Origin: TMP-86 sp039807285
GTDB lineage: Bacteria > Pseudomonadota > Gammaproteobacteria > Steroidobacterales > Steroidobacteraceae
Direction of reading: 5' to 3'
DNA: 64,000 bases
Assembly: GCA_044226785.1 (NCBI GenBank)
Contig: JBGAGK010000023.1
Location: 1 to 64,000, forward strand
A program made the position numbers and the translations under genes. Shown in pieces: positions 8,139 to 17,427 of this stretch (positions within the stretch are counted from its first letter, which is position 1; each line of letters opens with the position of its first letter). A model generated the notes under the pieces. The model was not told where the DNA came from and searched no databases. It saw nothing but the letters and a program-made list of their open reading frames with translations.

Positions 8139-8624
8139 TCATGCCTTCCGGTGCTTCTTCAGCTCCGCCTCCACCAGCGGATGCACGAACTCGGAAACAT
8201 TGCCGCCGAGTACGGCGATCTCGCGGATCAGCGTCGAGGAAATGAAGGTGTACTGCTCCTGCGGCGTCATGAACACGGATTCGATGTCCGAGGACAGGTG
8301 GCGGCTCATGTTGGCCAGCTGGAACTCGAACTCGAAATCCGACACCGCGCGCAGGCCCCGGACGATGACCGACAGTCCGTTCTGCCGGGCGAAGTCCACC
8401 GTCAGTCCCGAGTAACCACAGACTTCGACATTGCTGATCCCGGCGAGCACGCGCCGGGCCATGTCCACACGCTGATCGAGCGTGAACATGGGCGCCTTGT
8501 GCGGATTTGCCGCAATGGCCACGACCAGCCGGTCAAATATGCTCGCGGCACGGCGCACCAGGTCATGATGGCCGTTGGTGATCGGATCAAAGGTTCCCGG
8601 GTAGACCGCTGTTCTCTTGATCAT
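8139..8624 (-). CDS. coaD: Pantetheine-phosphate adenylyltransferase
   Basis: 161 residues from ATG 8624. The nucleotidyltransferase signature GTFDPITNGH near the N-terminus, the RGLRAVSDFEFEFQLANMSR substrate-binding region and the second motif SSTLIREIA are all intact. It makes dephospho-CoA from phosphopantetheine and ATP. Its start lies inside the 3' end of rsmD (38-base overlap), so the two are probably translationally coupled; rsmD-coaD adjacency is common across bacteria. Confidence 0.96.
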   Translation of the reverse strand: MIKRTAVYPGTFDPITNGHHDLVRRAASIFDRLVVAIAANPHKAPMFTLDQRVDMARRVLAGISNVEVCGYSGLTVDFARQNGLSVIVRGLRAVSDFEFEFQLANMSRHLSSDIESVFMTPQEQYTFISSTLIREIAVLGGNVSEFVHPLVEAELKKHRKA

Positions 8625-9195
8625 TGCCCGCCAGATGATAACCCACCTCGCCGGCGAACTTCGACCGGAGCAGCGCCCAGCCCGGGGGCAACTCCGGCAC
8701 GCCTGCAGCACGCTCGCACTCGAGATAGATGCGAGCCCCCGCCCGCAGCCATGCACCGGACACGAGCGCGCGGAGAATCGCCGGTATCCAGCCCCTGCCG
8801 AAGGGAGGATCCAGGAACACCAGGTCGAACGCCTCCTGCCCGTTGATGCCCCTGGGTGGAGAAGCTTCCAGCCACGCCAGTGCCTGCGCCTGCACCACCA
8901 TACCCTCGCCCCCCAACATGCCCAGACTGGAGCGGATTGCCTCGACCGCAGCCGCGGAGCTGTCCACGAATGTGCAGGCTGCTGCACCCCGTGACAATGC
9001 TTCCAGACCCAGTGCACCGGAGCCGGCAAACAGGTCCAGGCAACGAGCGCCGGCCACGCGGTCCTGCAACCAGTTGAACAAGGTCTCGCGCACCCGGTCC
9101 GGCGTGGGGCGGATCAGTGGATCGTGGGCGAACCGGATGCGCCGCCCGCGCCAGCGGCCGGCGATGATGCGAACGGAGTGAGCCTTCGAGGCCAT
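8587..9195 (-). CDS. rsmD: 16S rRNA (guanine966-N2)-methyltransferase
   Basis: About 202 residues from ATG 9195 (MASKAHSVRIIAG), preferred over an in-frame ATG at 9252 because RsmD homologs begin near this point. The opening RIIAGRWRGRRI and RPTPDRVRETLFNWL are typical. The SAM-binding motif CLDLFAGSGALGLEALSRGA and the catalytic VFLDPPF follow. It methylates G966 of 16S rRNA in the small subunit. It is divergent from ftsY, 75 bases away, an arrangement conserved in gammaproteobacteria. Confidence 0.94.
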   Translation of the reverse strand: MASKAHSVRIIAGRWRGRRIRFAHDPLIRPTPDRVRETLFNWLQDRVAGARCLDLFAGSGALGLEALSRGAAACTFVDSSAAAVEAIRSSLGMLGGEGMVVQAQALAWLEASPPRGINGQEAFDLVFLDPPFGRGWIPAILRALVSGAWLRAGARIYLECERAAGVPELPPGWALLRSKFAGEVGYHLAGNDQENSGLPGNL

Positions 9196-9270
9196 GCGAA
9201 TGTTCCGATGCTGGCGGATCCGGCGCCCACCGGCGCACGGCCACGGAATCATAACTGCTAAGCTGTGAGC

Positions 9271-10236
9271 ATGAGCGAGGATTCGAAACCAGGCGGCGTG
9301 CGTGGCTTTTTCAAGCGGCTGCGCGCCCGGCTCAACCCGGCTGATTCATGGCTGTCCTACGACCTGGCCAACCTGGTGCAGGGCCGCCGGATCGACGCGG
9401 AGATCCTCGACGAGCTCGAATCGCACCTGATCACCGCCGATGTGGGTATCGATGCGACGACGCGCATCCTCGACGAACTGCGCCGGCGTGTGGCCCGCAA
9501 GGAACTCGACGATGTGGCATCCTTGCGTCGCCAGCTGCATGCGGCCATGGTCGAAATCCTCAAGCCCGTCGAACAGCCACTGGTCATCGACCGGAGCGCG
9601 AAACCCTTCGTCATCCTGGTGATCGGCATCAACGGTGCCGGCAAGACCACCAGCATCGGCAAGCTGGCCCATCAACTGCTCGGCCAGGGCATGACAGTCA
9701 TGCTGGCAGCGGGCGACACCTTCCGTGCCGCCGCGCGTGAGCAGCTCGAGGCCTGGGCTGAACGCAACAACGTGCCGATCATTTCCCAGCACGGCGGAGC
9801 CGATCCGGCCGCCGTGATTTTCGATGCGATGAACGCCGCCCGGGCGCGTGGCATCGACGTGCTGATCGCCGATACCGCGGGCCGCCTTCATACCCAGTCG
9901 AATCTCATGGAGGAACTCGGGAAGGTCAAGCGTGTGATCAGCCGGATCGACCCGCAGGCGCCGCACGAGGTGCTGCTGATCCTGGATGGCACCATCGGTC
10001 AGAACGCCGTGGCGCAGGCGGAGCAGTTCAATCGCCATCTGAAGGTGACCGGCCTTGCCGTGACCAAGCTGGATGGCTCGGCCAGAGGCGGGGTACTGCT
10101 GGCGATTGCCGAAAAACTCGGGATTCCGATCCGGTTCATCGGTGTCGGTGAACAGCTCGATGATTTCGGGATCTTCAAGGCGGAAGAATTCGTGTCGGCC
10201 CTGCTCAGGATCCCCGAAGCCGGGTCAACCGCATGA
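9271..10236 (+). CDS. ftsY: Signal recognition particle receptor FtsY
   Basis: 321 residues. The NG domain is complete: the N-domain helices, P-loop GINGAGKTTSIGKLA, DTFRAAAREQLEAW, DTAGRLHTQSNLMEEL, the TKLDGSARGG motif and the C-terminal GVGEQLDDFGIFKAEEFVSALL. The acidic A domain of E. coli FtsY is almost absent, leaving only a short N-terminal leader, so this is the compact form. It docks ribosome-SRP complexes at the inner membrane. The stop overlaps the ftsE start by four bases. Confidence 0.96.
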   Translation: MSEDSKPGGVRGFFKRLRARLNPADSWLSYDLANLVQGRRIDAEILDELESHLITADVGIDATTRILDELRRRVARKELDDVASLRRQLHAAMVEILKPVEQPLVIDRSAKPFVILVIGINGAGKTTSIGKLAHQLLGQGMTVMLAAGDTFRAAAREQLEAWAERNNVPIISQHGGADPAAVIFDAMNAARARGIDVLIADTAGRLHTQSNLMEELGKVKRVISRIDPQAPHEVLLILDGTIGQNAVAQAEQFNRHLKVTGLAVTKLDGSARGGVLLAIAEKLGIPIRFIGVGEQLDDFGIFKAEEFVSALLRIPEAGSTA

Positions 10237-10889
10237 TCAGTTTCGAGCACGTGCACAAGCGCTACGCCAACGGCCGGCAGGCACTCACCGACCTGTCCTT
10301 CGACGTGGGGAGCGGCGAGATGGCCTTCCTCACCGGACCTTCCGGGGCCGGCAAGAGCACCATACTGAAGCTGATCGCGCTGATCGAGCGGCCGACCCGT
10401 GGCACCGTGAGGGTCGCGGACCAGGATACCGCCCGCATCCGCCGGCGCCGCATCCCGCGATACCGGCGCCAGATCGGCATGGTGCATCAGGACTTCAAGC
10501 TGATCGAGGATCGCCCGGTGCTGGACAACGTGGCCATGCCGCTGGTCATTGCCGGCATGGCGCGCCGCGAAATCGACAAGCGCGTGCGCGCAGCACTCGA
10601 TCAGGTGGGCCTGCTGGGGCGAGAGCATGACCGGCCGCCGGAACTCTCGGCGGGCGAGCAGCAGCGCGTGGGCATCGCACGGGCGGTGGTCACCAAGCCC
10701 CCACTGCTCATCGCGGACGAGCCCACCGGAAATCTGGACCCGGAACTGGCGCTCGAGATCATGATGCTGTTCAGGCGCTTCAATGAGGTTGGCGTAACCG
10801 TGCTCATCGCCACGCATGATCATCACCTGATCGATGCCACCGGCGCCCGCCGGATCGATCTCACGGGCGGACACCAGGTGTCCGCATGA
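10233..10889 (+). CDS. ftsE: Cell division ATP-binding protein FtsE
   Basis: 218 residues, the usual length. The ABC ATPase motifs are Walker A GPSGAGKST, Q-loop MVHQDFKLI, a signature in the ELSAGEQQRVGIARAVV segment, Walker B LLIADEPTGNLD and the switch His in ATHDHHL. With FtsX it forms a type VII ABC system that controls periplasmic peptidoglycan hydrolases at the septum. Four-base overlaps with ftsY and ftsX indicate one translationally coupled operon. Confidence 0.96.
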   Translation: MISFEHVHKRYANGRQALTDLSFDVGSGEMAFLTGPSGAGKSTILKLIALIERPTRGTVRVADQDTARIRRRRIPRYRRQIGMVHQDFKLIEDRPVLDNVAMPLVIAGMARREIDKRVRAALDQVGLLGREHDRPPELSAGEQQRVGIARAVVTKPPLLIADEPTGNLDPELALEIMMLFRRFNEVGVTVLIATHDHHLIDATGARRIDLTGGHQVSA

Positions 10890-11806
10890 GCCCGGGCGCG
10901 TATTTCGAGCGCCATGCGCAGACGCTGATCGGTGCAATGGGACGCCTGGTGCGCCGTCCGCTGGCCAGCATGCTGATCGCCTGCGTGATCGGCATTGCGC
11001 TGGCGTTGCCCCTGATGCTGCAGCTCCTGGTGCAGAACGCGCGCCAGCTTGCGGGCGAAGGCGCCGAGGCCTTCGAGATCTCGGTCTATCTCAGACCAGC
11101 GGTGGATGAAGCCGCGGCCCGCGCAGTCGCTGCCAGGCTTCGCGACCGGAGCGAGCTTTCCGCCGTGCGCCTGGTCACCGCGACACAGGGTCTTGCGCAA
11201 TTCCGTGAACACTCCGGCTTCGGTGCGGCGCTGGATCTGCTCGACAGCAATCCGCTTCCCAACGTGCTGGTGCTCCAGCCCGCGGAGAACTCACGAAACC
11301 CCGAAGCACTGCAACGCCTGCAGGAAGAACTCAGACAGCTCCCCGAGGTCGACGAGGTGCAACTGGATACGATGTGGGTCAAGCGCGTGCAGGCCATCCT
11401 CGAACTGCTGCGCCGTCTGGTCATGTATCTGGGCGGGCTTCTGCTGGCCGGTGTCGTCGTCGTGGTGGGAAGTACGATCCGTTTCGAGGTGGCGAGCCGC
11501 CGCCGCGAGATCGAAGTCATGAAGCTGGTGGGCGGGAGCGATGGATTTGCACGCCGCCCGTTCCTGTATACGGGTGCCCTGTATGGCCTGAGCGGTGGCA
11601 TCCTGTGCCTGGGGCTGGTCGCCCTGATGCTCCATCTGCTGCAACCCGCGGTACTTGCACTGACCGCAACCTACGGCTCGGCGGCCGGGCTGTCCGGACC
11701 CGGGTTGCCACTGTCACTGATGGCACTGGGCATCGCGCTGGCGCTCGGCTGGCTGGGGGCCTGGATCTCGGCCACGTGGCATATCCGGCGTATCGACCCC
11801 GGCTGA
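10886..11806 (+). CDS. ftsX: Cell division protein FtsX
   Basis: 306 residues with the FtsX layout. There is a short cytoplasmic N-terminus, a first membrane segment (about residues 27-50), then a periplasmic domain with EISVYLRPAVDEAAAR, NVLVLQP and VDEVQLDTMWVKR. A C-terminal group of three membrane segments completes it, with the SRRREIEVMKLVGGSDGFARRPFLYTG loop typical of MacB/FtsX permeases. It is the membrane partner of FtsE. rpoH follows, as in most gammaproteobacteria. Confidence 0.94.
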   Translation: MSPGAYFERHAQTLIGAMGRLVRRPLASMLIACVIGIALALPLMLQLLVQNARQLAGEGAEAFEISVYLRPAVDEAAARAVAARLRDRSELSAVRLVTATQGLAQFREHSGFGAALDLLDSNPLPNVLVLQPAENSRNPEALQRLQEELRQLPEVDEVQLDTMWVKRVQAILELLRRLVMYLGGLLLAGVVVVVGSTIRFEVASRRREIEVMKLVGGSDGFARRPFLYTGALYGLSGGILCLGLVALMLHLLQPAVLALTATYGSAAGLSGPGLPLSLMALGIALALGWLGAWISATWHIRRIDPG

Positions 11807-11850
11807 TCAGATATACAGGCAGCACACCCAGGGACGGCGGAATTCTGCTG

Positions 11851-11863
11851 TAACTCATTGATC
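11851..11863 (-). promoter_or_regulatory. Weak IHF-like site upstream of rpoH
   Basis: The minus strand reads GATCAATGAGTTA, one mismatch from WATCAR-N4-TTR. It shares the 11-mer AACTCATTGAT with the possible IHF site ahead of rpmB. It lies about 40 bases upstream of the CIRCE element. This could be coincidence. Confidence 0.25.
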
Positions 11864-11901
11864 TGGAATATTTTCATGCGGTGCGGGAACCATCCGCCCG
11901 A

Positions 11902-11928
11902 TTAGCACTCCAACCGCTGGAGTGCTAG
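11902..11928 (+). promoter_or_regulatory. CIRCE operator (HrcA-binding site) in the rpoH promoter
   Basis: TTAGCACTC, nine spacer bases, then GAGTGCTAG. This is the CIRCE consensus TTAGCACTC-N9-GAGTGCTAA with only the final base changed. It ends 30 bases before the rpoH ATG. The right arm overlaps a -10-like TAGAAT (11926-11931) placed 18 bases after TTAGCA, so HrcA bound here would cover the promoter. CIRCE normally controls groESL and dnaKJ; finding it on rpoH implies that HrcA gates synthesis of sigma32. Confidence 0.9.
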
Positions 11929-11958
11929 AATGACAACCGTTGGAACTGGAGGTGAACG

Positions 11959-12822
<864 letters not shown>

Positions 12823-12832
12823 TAGGGCGCAG

Positions 12833-12852
12833 GATCGGCGGGACGGCCGATC
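12833..12852 (+). terminator. Possible terminator hairpin after rpoH
   Basis: GATCGGC, a six-base loop and GCCGATC form a perfect 7-bp stem 11 bases after the rpoH stop. There is no T-tract, so termination strength is uncertain. Confidence 0.35.
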
Positions 12853-12886
12853 TCGCGGGAGGGCGCGCTGCTGATAGGATATCGGC

Positions 12887-14095
12887 GTGGCTCCCTCCGT
12901 CGACGACTTCGATCTGCGGCAGCTTCCGCGGGACTTCTACGAGGATCCCTACCCCTATTACAGGGCGCTGCGTGAACGCGACCCCGTCCGGCGCATGCCG
13001 GATGGTTCCGTGTTGCTCACGCGGTATCGTGACGTCGAATTCGTCTACAAGCAGCCCCGGCTTTTCAGTTCGGACAAGCGCCGTGAGTTCGGCACGAAGT
13101 TCGGTGCCTGCCCGCTCCTGACCCATCACACCACCAGCCTGGTTTTCAACGATCCACCCTTGCACTCCCGTGTTCGGCGGTTGCTCGCGGGCCCGCTCAC
13201 GCCGAAGGCGATTGCCTCCATCGAACCCAGGTTGCGGGCATGGGTCAACCAGTTGCTGGACCGGTTCGAGGCCCGCGGCGGTGGCGACCTGATCGAGGAT
13301 TTCGCGGCAGCCATTCCGATCGAGGTCATCGGGAATCTGCTGGACGTGCCGCCCGAAGAACGGGGCCCTCTGCGCGATTGGTCGCTGGCCATCCTCGGGG
13401 CGCTGGAACCTGTGCTGACACCGCAGGCCAGCCAGCGCGGCAACGTGGCCGTCGAGGAGTTCCAGCAATACCTGCGCGGATTGGTCGACCGGCGCCGCGC
13501 GCAGCATCGCGACCCGCGTACGGACCTGCTGTCCCGGTTGATCCAGGGAGAGAACGGTGAGGCCCTGGGCGAAACCGAACTTCTGCACAACTGCATCTTC
13601 CTGCTCAATGCCGGGCATGAAACCACCACCAATCTGATCGGCAACGCACTGGTGTGCCTGGCCCAACATCCGCAGCAAAAGCAGCGGCTGATCGACAACC
13701 CTGATCTGGTCCGGACTGCCGTGGAAGAAGTCCTGCGTTTCGAAAGTTCCAATCAGCTTGGCAACCGGATCACCACCGAGGCGGTGGACCTCGCCGGCAC
13801 GCGCCTGGAGGCAAATACGCCCGTCACGCTGTGCATCGGCGCCGCCAATCGGGACCCGGACGCATTCAGCGATCCTGAGAAACTGGACATCGGCCGCTCG
13901 CCCAACCGCCATCTGGCCTTTGGCAGCGGCATCCACCAGTGTGCCGGCATGGGCGTGGCCCGGCTCGAGGGGGCAGTTGCCATCGGGCAATTCGTGGCGC
14001 GGTTTCCGCGATACGCGCTGGCGGCGCCGCCGGTCCGGGGTGGCCGCGCCCGCTTTCGCGGATTCCTGGAGGCTCCAGTGGTGACAGGCGGCTGA
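12887..14095 (+). CDS. Cytochrome P450
   Basis: 402 residues from a GTG start. The P450 hallmarks are all there: the I-helix oxygen-activation motif AGHETTT, the K-helix ExxR in EEVLR, and the heme-ligand loop FGSGIHQCAG with Cys352 as thiolate ligand. It is a soluble bacterial class I enzyme without a membrane anchor, so it needs separate ferredoxin and reductase partners, none of which are nearby. Overall layout resembles the CYP107/CYP109-like bacterial group. The substrate cannot be read from sequence. It is followed after about 90 bases by an acyl-CoA dehydrogenase, which may hint at oxidative catabolism. Confidence 0.92.
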   Translation: MAPSVDDFDLRQLPRDFYEDPYPYYRALRERDPVRRMPDGSVLLTRYRDVEFVYKQPRLFSSDKRREFGTKFGACPLLTHHTTSLVFNDPPLHSRVRRLLAGPLTPKAIASIEPRLRAWVNQLLDRFEARGGGDLIEDFAAAIPIEVIGNLLDVPPEERGPLRDWSLAILGALEPVLTPQASQRGNVAVEEFQQYLRGLVDRRRAQHRDPRTDLLSRLIQGENGEALGETELLHNCIFLLNAGHETTTNLIGNALVCLAQHPQQKQRLIDNPDLVRTAVEEVLRFESSNQLGNRITTEAVDLAGTRLEANTPVTLCIGAANRDPDAFSDPEKLDIGRSPNRHLAFGSGIHQCAGMGVARLEGAVAIGQFVARFPRYALAAPPVRGGRARFRGFLEAPVVTGG

Positions 14096-14188
14096 ACGGG
14101 TCTTCTGCGCCGGAATCCGTCCCGTCGACTACAGGTGCGTGAGGATCTTCGCTAGGATGTGCACCTGGACAGAATCAGGAGCACCGCC

Positions 14189-15391
14189 TTGACCAAGCCT
14201 GCCGACCACAACCCGAAGAAAAAGCCGGGATCCACCCTGAATCCCATGGACCTGTTCGATGTCCGCTCATTGCTGTCCGAGGAGGAGCAGATGGTGCAGG
14301 ACTCGGTCGGGCGTCTGGTCGATGAAAAGATCATTCCGCTGATGAAGGCCGCATTCGAGGAGCATCGCTTCCCGAAGGAACTCGTCCCGGAACTGGCTGC
14401 GCTGGGCCTGCTGGGCAGTTCCCTGCAGGGTTATGGCTGCGCCGGCATGAACGGCATCTCCTACGGATTGATCTGCCAGGAACTGGAACGCGGCGATTCG
14501 GGCGTCCGCAGTTTCGTCTCGGTGCAGTCGAGCCTGTGCATGTATCCGATTCACGCTTTCGGTTCCGAAGCACAGAAGCAGAAATACCTTCCGGGCATGG
14601 CCGCCGGCCAGCTGATCGGCTGCTTCGGCCTGACCGAGGCGCACGGCGGTTCCGATCCCGGGAACATGAAGACCCATGCGAAGAAGCGCGGCAGTGACTG
14701 GGTGATCAACGGCTCGAAGATGTGGATCACCAATGGCGCGATCGCCGACCTGTGCGTGTGCTGGGCAATGACCGACGAGGGCATCCGCGGCTTCATCATC
14801 GACAAGGGCACGAAAGGTTTCACGGCGCCTGAAATCCACAACAAGTTTTCCCTGCGCGCGTCGGTCACCTCGGCGCTGTTCTTCGACAATGTGGTGGTGC
14901 CCGGGGAAAACATGCTGCCCGGCGCCGCCGGACTCAAGGGTCCGCTGAGCTGCCTGACCCAGGCCCGCTACGGCATCACCTGGGGCGTCATCGGAGCGGC
15001 CCAGGCCTGCCTTGCGCAGATGATCGAATACACGAAGACCCGCGTCCTGTTCGGCAAACCGCTGGCGGCCACACAGCTCATCCAGGCGCGGCTTGCCGAC
15101 ATGGCCCGCCGCATCACCACGGCACAGCTCCTGTGCCTGCAACTCGGGCGGCTCAAGGACCAGGGCCGGATGGCCCCGGCCCAGGTGTCGCTGGCCAAGT
15201 GGAACAATTGCCGCATGGCGCTGGATATCGCGCGTGACTGCCGCGACATGCTCGGCGGCGCCGGCATCAGCGCGGAATTCGCGCCAATCCGCCACATGCT
15301 GAACCTGGAAAGCGTCATCACCTACGAGGGCACCGAATCCGTGCATCAGCTCAGCATCGGGCGCGAGCTGACCGGCATCTCGGCGTTCTGA
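14189..15391 (+). CDS. gcdH: Glutaryl-CoA dehydrogenase-type acyl-CoA dehydrogenase
   Basis: About 400 residues from a TTG start at 14189, chosen because AGGAG lies seven bases upstream; a GTG at 14159 in frame has no such site. The acyl-CoA dehydrogenase fold is complete: FGLTEAHGGSDPGNM and WITNG around the flavin, and the catalytic base Glu380 in TYEGTESVHQLSIGRELTG. That C-terminal block and the final GISAF closely follow glutaryl-CoA dehydrogenase, which oxidises and decarboxylates glutaryl-CoA to crotonyl-CoA in lysine, tryptophan and benzoate breakdown. A plain short-chain acyl-CoA dehydrogenase remains possible. The stop is four bases before the next start. Confidence 0.8.
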   Translation: MTKPADHNPKKKPGSTLNPMDLFDVRSLLSEEEQMVQDSVGRLVDEKIIPLMKAAFEEHRFPKELVPELAALGLLGSSLQGYGCAGMNGISYGLICQELERGDSGVRSFVSVQSSLCMYPIHAFGSEAQKQKYLPGMAAGQLIGCFGLTEAHGGSDPGNMKTHAKKRGSDWVINGSKMWITNGAIADLCVCWAMTDEGIRGFIIDKGTKGFTAPEIHNKFSLRASVTSALFFDNVVVPGENMLPGAAGLKGPLSCLTQARYGITWGVIGAAQACLAQMIEYTKTRVLFGKPLAATQLIQARLADMARRITTAQLLCLQLGRLKDQGRMAPAQVSLAKWNNCRMALDIARDCRDMLGGAGISAEFAPIRHMLNLESVITYEGTESVHQLSIGRELTGISAF

Positions 15392-15394
15392 TCC

Positions 15395-16444
15395 GTGCGC
15401 GGCGCCTGGTCGATGAAATCCGCCGGGCTGCTGCTGGCCGGCCTCGTGCTTCCCCTCGCCTGCGCCTTCGGAGCTCCGGTTGCGTACATCGGATCCCAGG
15501 CGGTGGATGCATCCGAGCTCGAGGCGCGTGGCGCATCGCGAATCGATCAGGAGCGCCGTGACGAGCAGCGGACCCTGAACCAGGCAAAGCTCCGGTTCGA
15601 ACGCAACCGGCAGGCGGTGCTCGAGGAGGAACTGGGCAAGCTGGTCGATGAACGGGTGCTCGCGCTGGAAGCGGGCGCGCGGCACAGTACTCCGGCGAAA
15701 CTGCTGGATGAGCTGAAGGTTCCCGCCGTCACCGACCCGCAGGTCCACGCGTTCTTCGATGCCAACCGCGCCCGAATCGCACAGCCGTTCGAAGCCGTAC
15801 AGGACAGCATCAAGGATTACCTGCAGGATCAGGCACGCACGCGGGCGCAACGAAGTTTCCTCGACTCACTGCGCACCCGGTACCACGCACGAATCGACCT
15901 GGAGCCATTGCGCGAAAACGTGCCGCTGGACGGGCCGCGCCGCGGGCCGGCGGATGCGCCCATCACGCTGGTCGAATTCTCGGATTTCCAGTGCCCCTTC
16001 TGCGGCCGCTACGAACCGGTGATCCGGCAGGTCATGCAGAAGTATCCCGGCAAGATCCAGCTCATCTTCCACCACCTGCCACTCATCGCCATCCATCCGA
16101 ACGCCGAAAAGGCCGCCGAAGCCGCCGTGTGCGCGCAGGACCAGGGAAAGTTCTGGGAGATGCACGACCTGATGTTCGCCGAACAGGCGAGCCTGGATGT
16201 CAAGGCGCTGAAGGACAAGGCTCGGCGCATCGGCCTGGATACCAGCCGGTTCGATCAATGCCTGGATAGCGGCAAGGCAGCCGATGCGGTGGCCCGGGAT
16301 GTGGGCGAAGCCGAAAAGCTCGGTCTGTCCGGCACGCCGGCCAGTTTCGTCAATGGCCGGTTTGTCGACGGCGCCGTCTCCGCCGATGACCTCAGCGCCC
16401 TGATCGAGGACGAACTGCAGCGCAAGACCCGCCCGGCGTCATGA
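15395..16444 (+). CDS. Exported DsbA-like thioredoxin-fold protein
   Basis: 349 residues from GTG 15395; ATG 15413 (MKSAGLL) is an equally good start. A signal peptide of about 25 residues precedes a helical region (about residues 35-150) rich in charged residues that resembles the N-domain of SurA/PpiD-type chaperones. The C-terminal half is a DsbA/DsbG-like thioredoxin fold (thioredoxin_4) with the CPFC redox motif in SDFQCPFCGRYEP and the cis-proline loop GTPASFVNG. It likely acts as a periplasmic thiol oxidoreductase or isomerase. Its stop overlaps the start of the downstream phosphodiesterase by four bases. Confidence 0.82.
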   Translation: MRGAWSMKSAGLLLAGLVLPLACAFGAPVAYIGSQAVDASELEARGASRIDQERRDEQRTLNQAKLRFERNRQAVLEEELGKLVDERVLALEAGARHSTPAKLLDELKVPAVTDPQVHAFFDANRARIAQPFEAVQDSIKDYLQDQARTRAQRSFLDSLRTRYHARIDLEPLRENVPLDGPRRGPADAPITLVEFSDFQCPFCGRYEPVIRQVMQKYPGKIQLIFHHLPLIAIHPNAEKAAEAAVCAQDQGKFWEMHDLMFAEQASLDVKALKDKARRIGLDTSRFDQCLDSGKAADAVARDVGEAEKLGLSGTPASFVNGRFVDGAVSADDLSALIEDELQRKTRPAS

Positions 16445-17427
16445 GTCGTCCGGGCGAACCCATCATCATCGCCCACCGTGGGGCATGCGCCTATCTGCCT
16501 GAACACACGCTGGAAGCGAAGGCGCTGGCCATCGGGCTGGGTGCCGACTACATCGAACAGGACGTGGTGATCACGCGGGACGGCGTGCCGATCGTCACGC
16601 ACGATATCTTCCTCGAGGACGTCACGGATGTGACTGCACGCTTTCCCGGTCGGGCCCGTGCCGACGGTCATTGCCATGCCATCGACTTCACCTTGCAGGA
16701 GATCCGTTCGCTGCGACGCTTCGAACGGGTGGATGACCGGGGAAGACAGGTCTTCGCCCACCGGTTCCCGGTCACCAGCGTCCGCTTCAATGTCGTCACG
16801 CTCGCCGAGGAGATCGAATTCCTGCAGGGGATCAATCACAGCATGGGGCTGGACGTCGGGCTCTACACCGAGGTGAAGTATCCCGCGTGGCACCGCCGGC
16901 AGGGGCATGACATCAGCCGCATCGTGCTGGAGACCCTGTCCCGGTACGGCTACGACAGCCGGGATTCAAACGTCTACTTCCAGTGCTTCGATGCATCCGA
17001 ACTCGAGCGCGTGCGACAGGAGCTGCATTGCGACCTCAGGCTGATCCAGCTGGTCGGCGAGAATGCCTGGAAGGAATCCGACACCGATTACGATGCACTG
17101 CGCACCGGCGAAGGGCTCGACAGGGTCGCCCGACATGCAGACGGGATCGGACCGGAGATCTCCCAGCTGGTCGAGTGGGATGATCGTGGCATTGCAGGCA
17201 GCAAGGGCCTTGCAGCCGCGGCACATGCACGCGGCCTGAAGATCCACCCGTATACGCATCGCGTCGACTCCCTGCCGCCGAACGCGCCGGATTCACGGAC
17301 GGTATTGAAAATCCTGTTCGAGGACGAACACGTCGATGGCATTTTCAGCGACTTCACCGATGAAGTCGCGCGCTTCCTGGGCCGCCACGGCCCACGGCGC
17401 TTGCCGAACCCAGCGTCCGGACGGTAA
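16441..17427 (+). CDS. glpQ: GlpQ-type glycerophosphodiester phosphodiesterase
   Basis: 328 residues. The GDPD catalytic pattern is clear: IIAHRGACAYLPEHTLEA with the catalytic His and metal-binding residues, YIEQDVVITRDGVPIVTHD with the E-x-D metal site and second catalytic His, and EVKYP. Length and the long insertion resemble periplasmic GlpQ, which releases glycerol-3-phosphate from lipid headgroup diesters. Unlike GlpQ, no signal peptide is visible, so this copy may be cytoplasmic. It overlaps the thioredoxin-like gene by ATGA. A second, shorter GDPD gene lies at 31.7 kb. Confidence 0.88.
   Translation: MSRPGEPIIIAHRGACAYLPEHTLEAKALAIGLGADYIEQDVVITRDGVPIVTHDIFLEDVTDVTARFPGRARADGHCHAIDFTLQEIRSLRRFERVDDRGRQVFAHRFPVTSVRFNVVTLAEEIEFLQGINHSMGLDVGLYTEVKYPAWHRRQGHDISRIVLETLSRYGYDSRDSNVYFQCFDASELERVRQELHCDLRLIQLVGENAWKESDTDYDALRTGEGLDRVARHADGIGPEISQLVEWDDRGIAGSKGLAAAAHARGLKIHPYTHRVDSLPPNAPDSRTVLKILFEDEHVDGIFSDFTDEVARFLGRHGPRRLPNPASGR

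Noticed and set aside
14267..15850. 527-codon open frame antisense to the acyl-CoA dehydrogenase
   Set aside because: The sense strand has all acyl-CoA dehydrogenase motifs including the catalytic Glu region; the antisense product is low-complexity.
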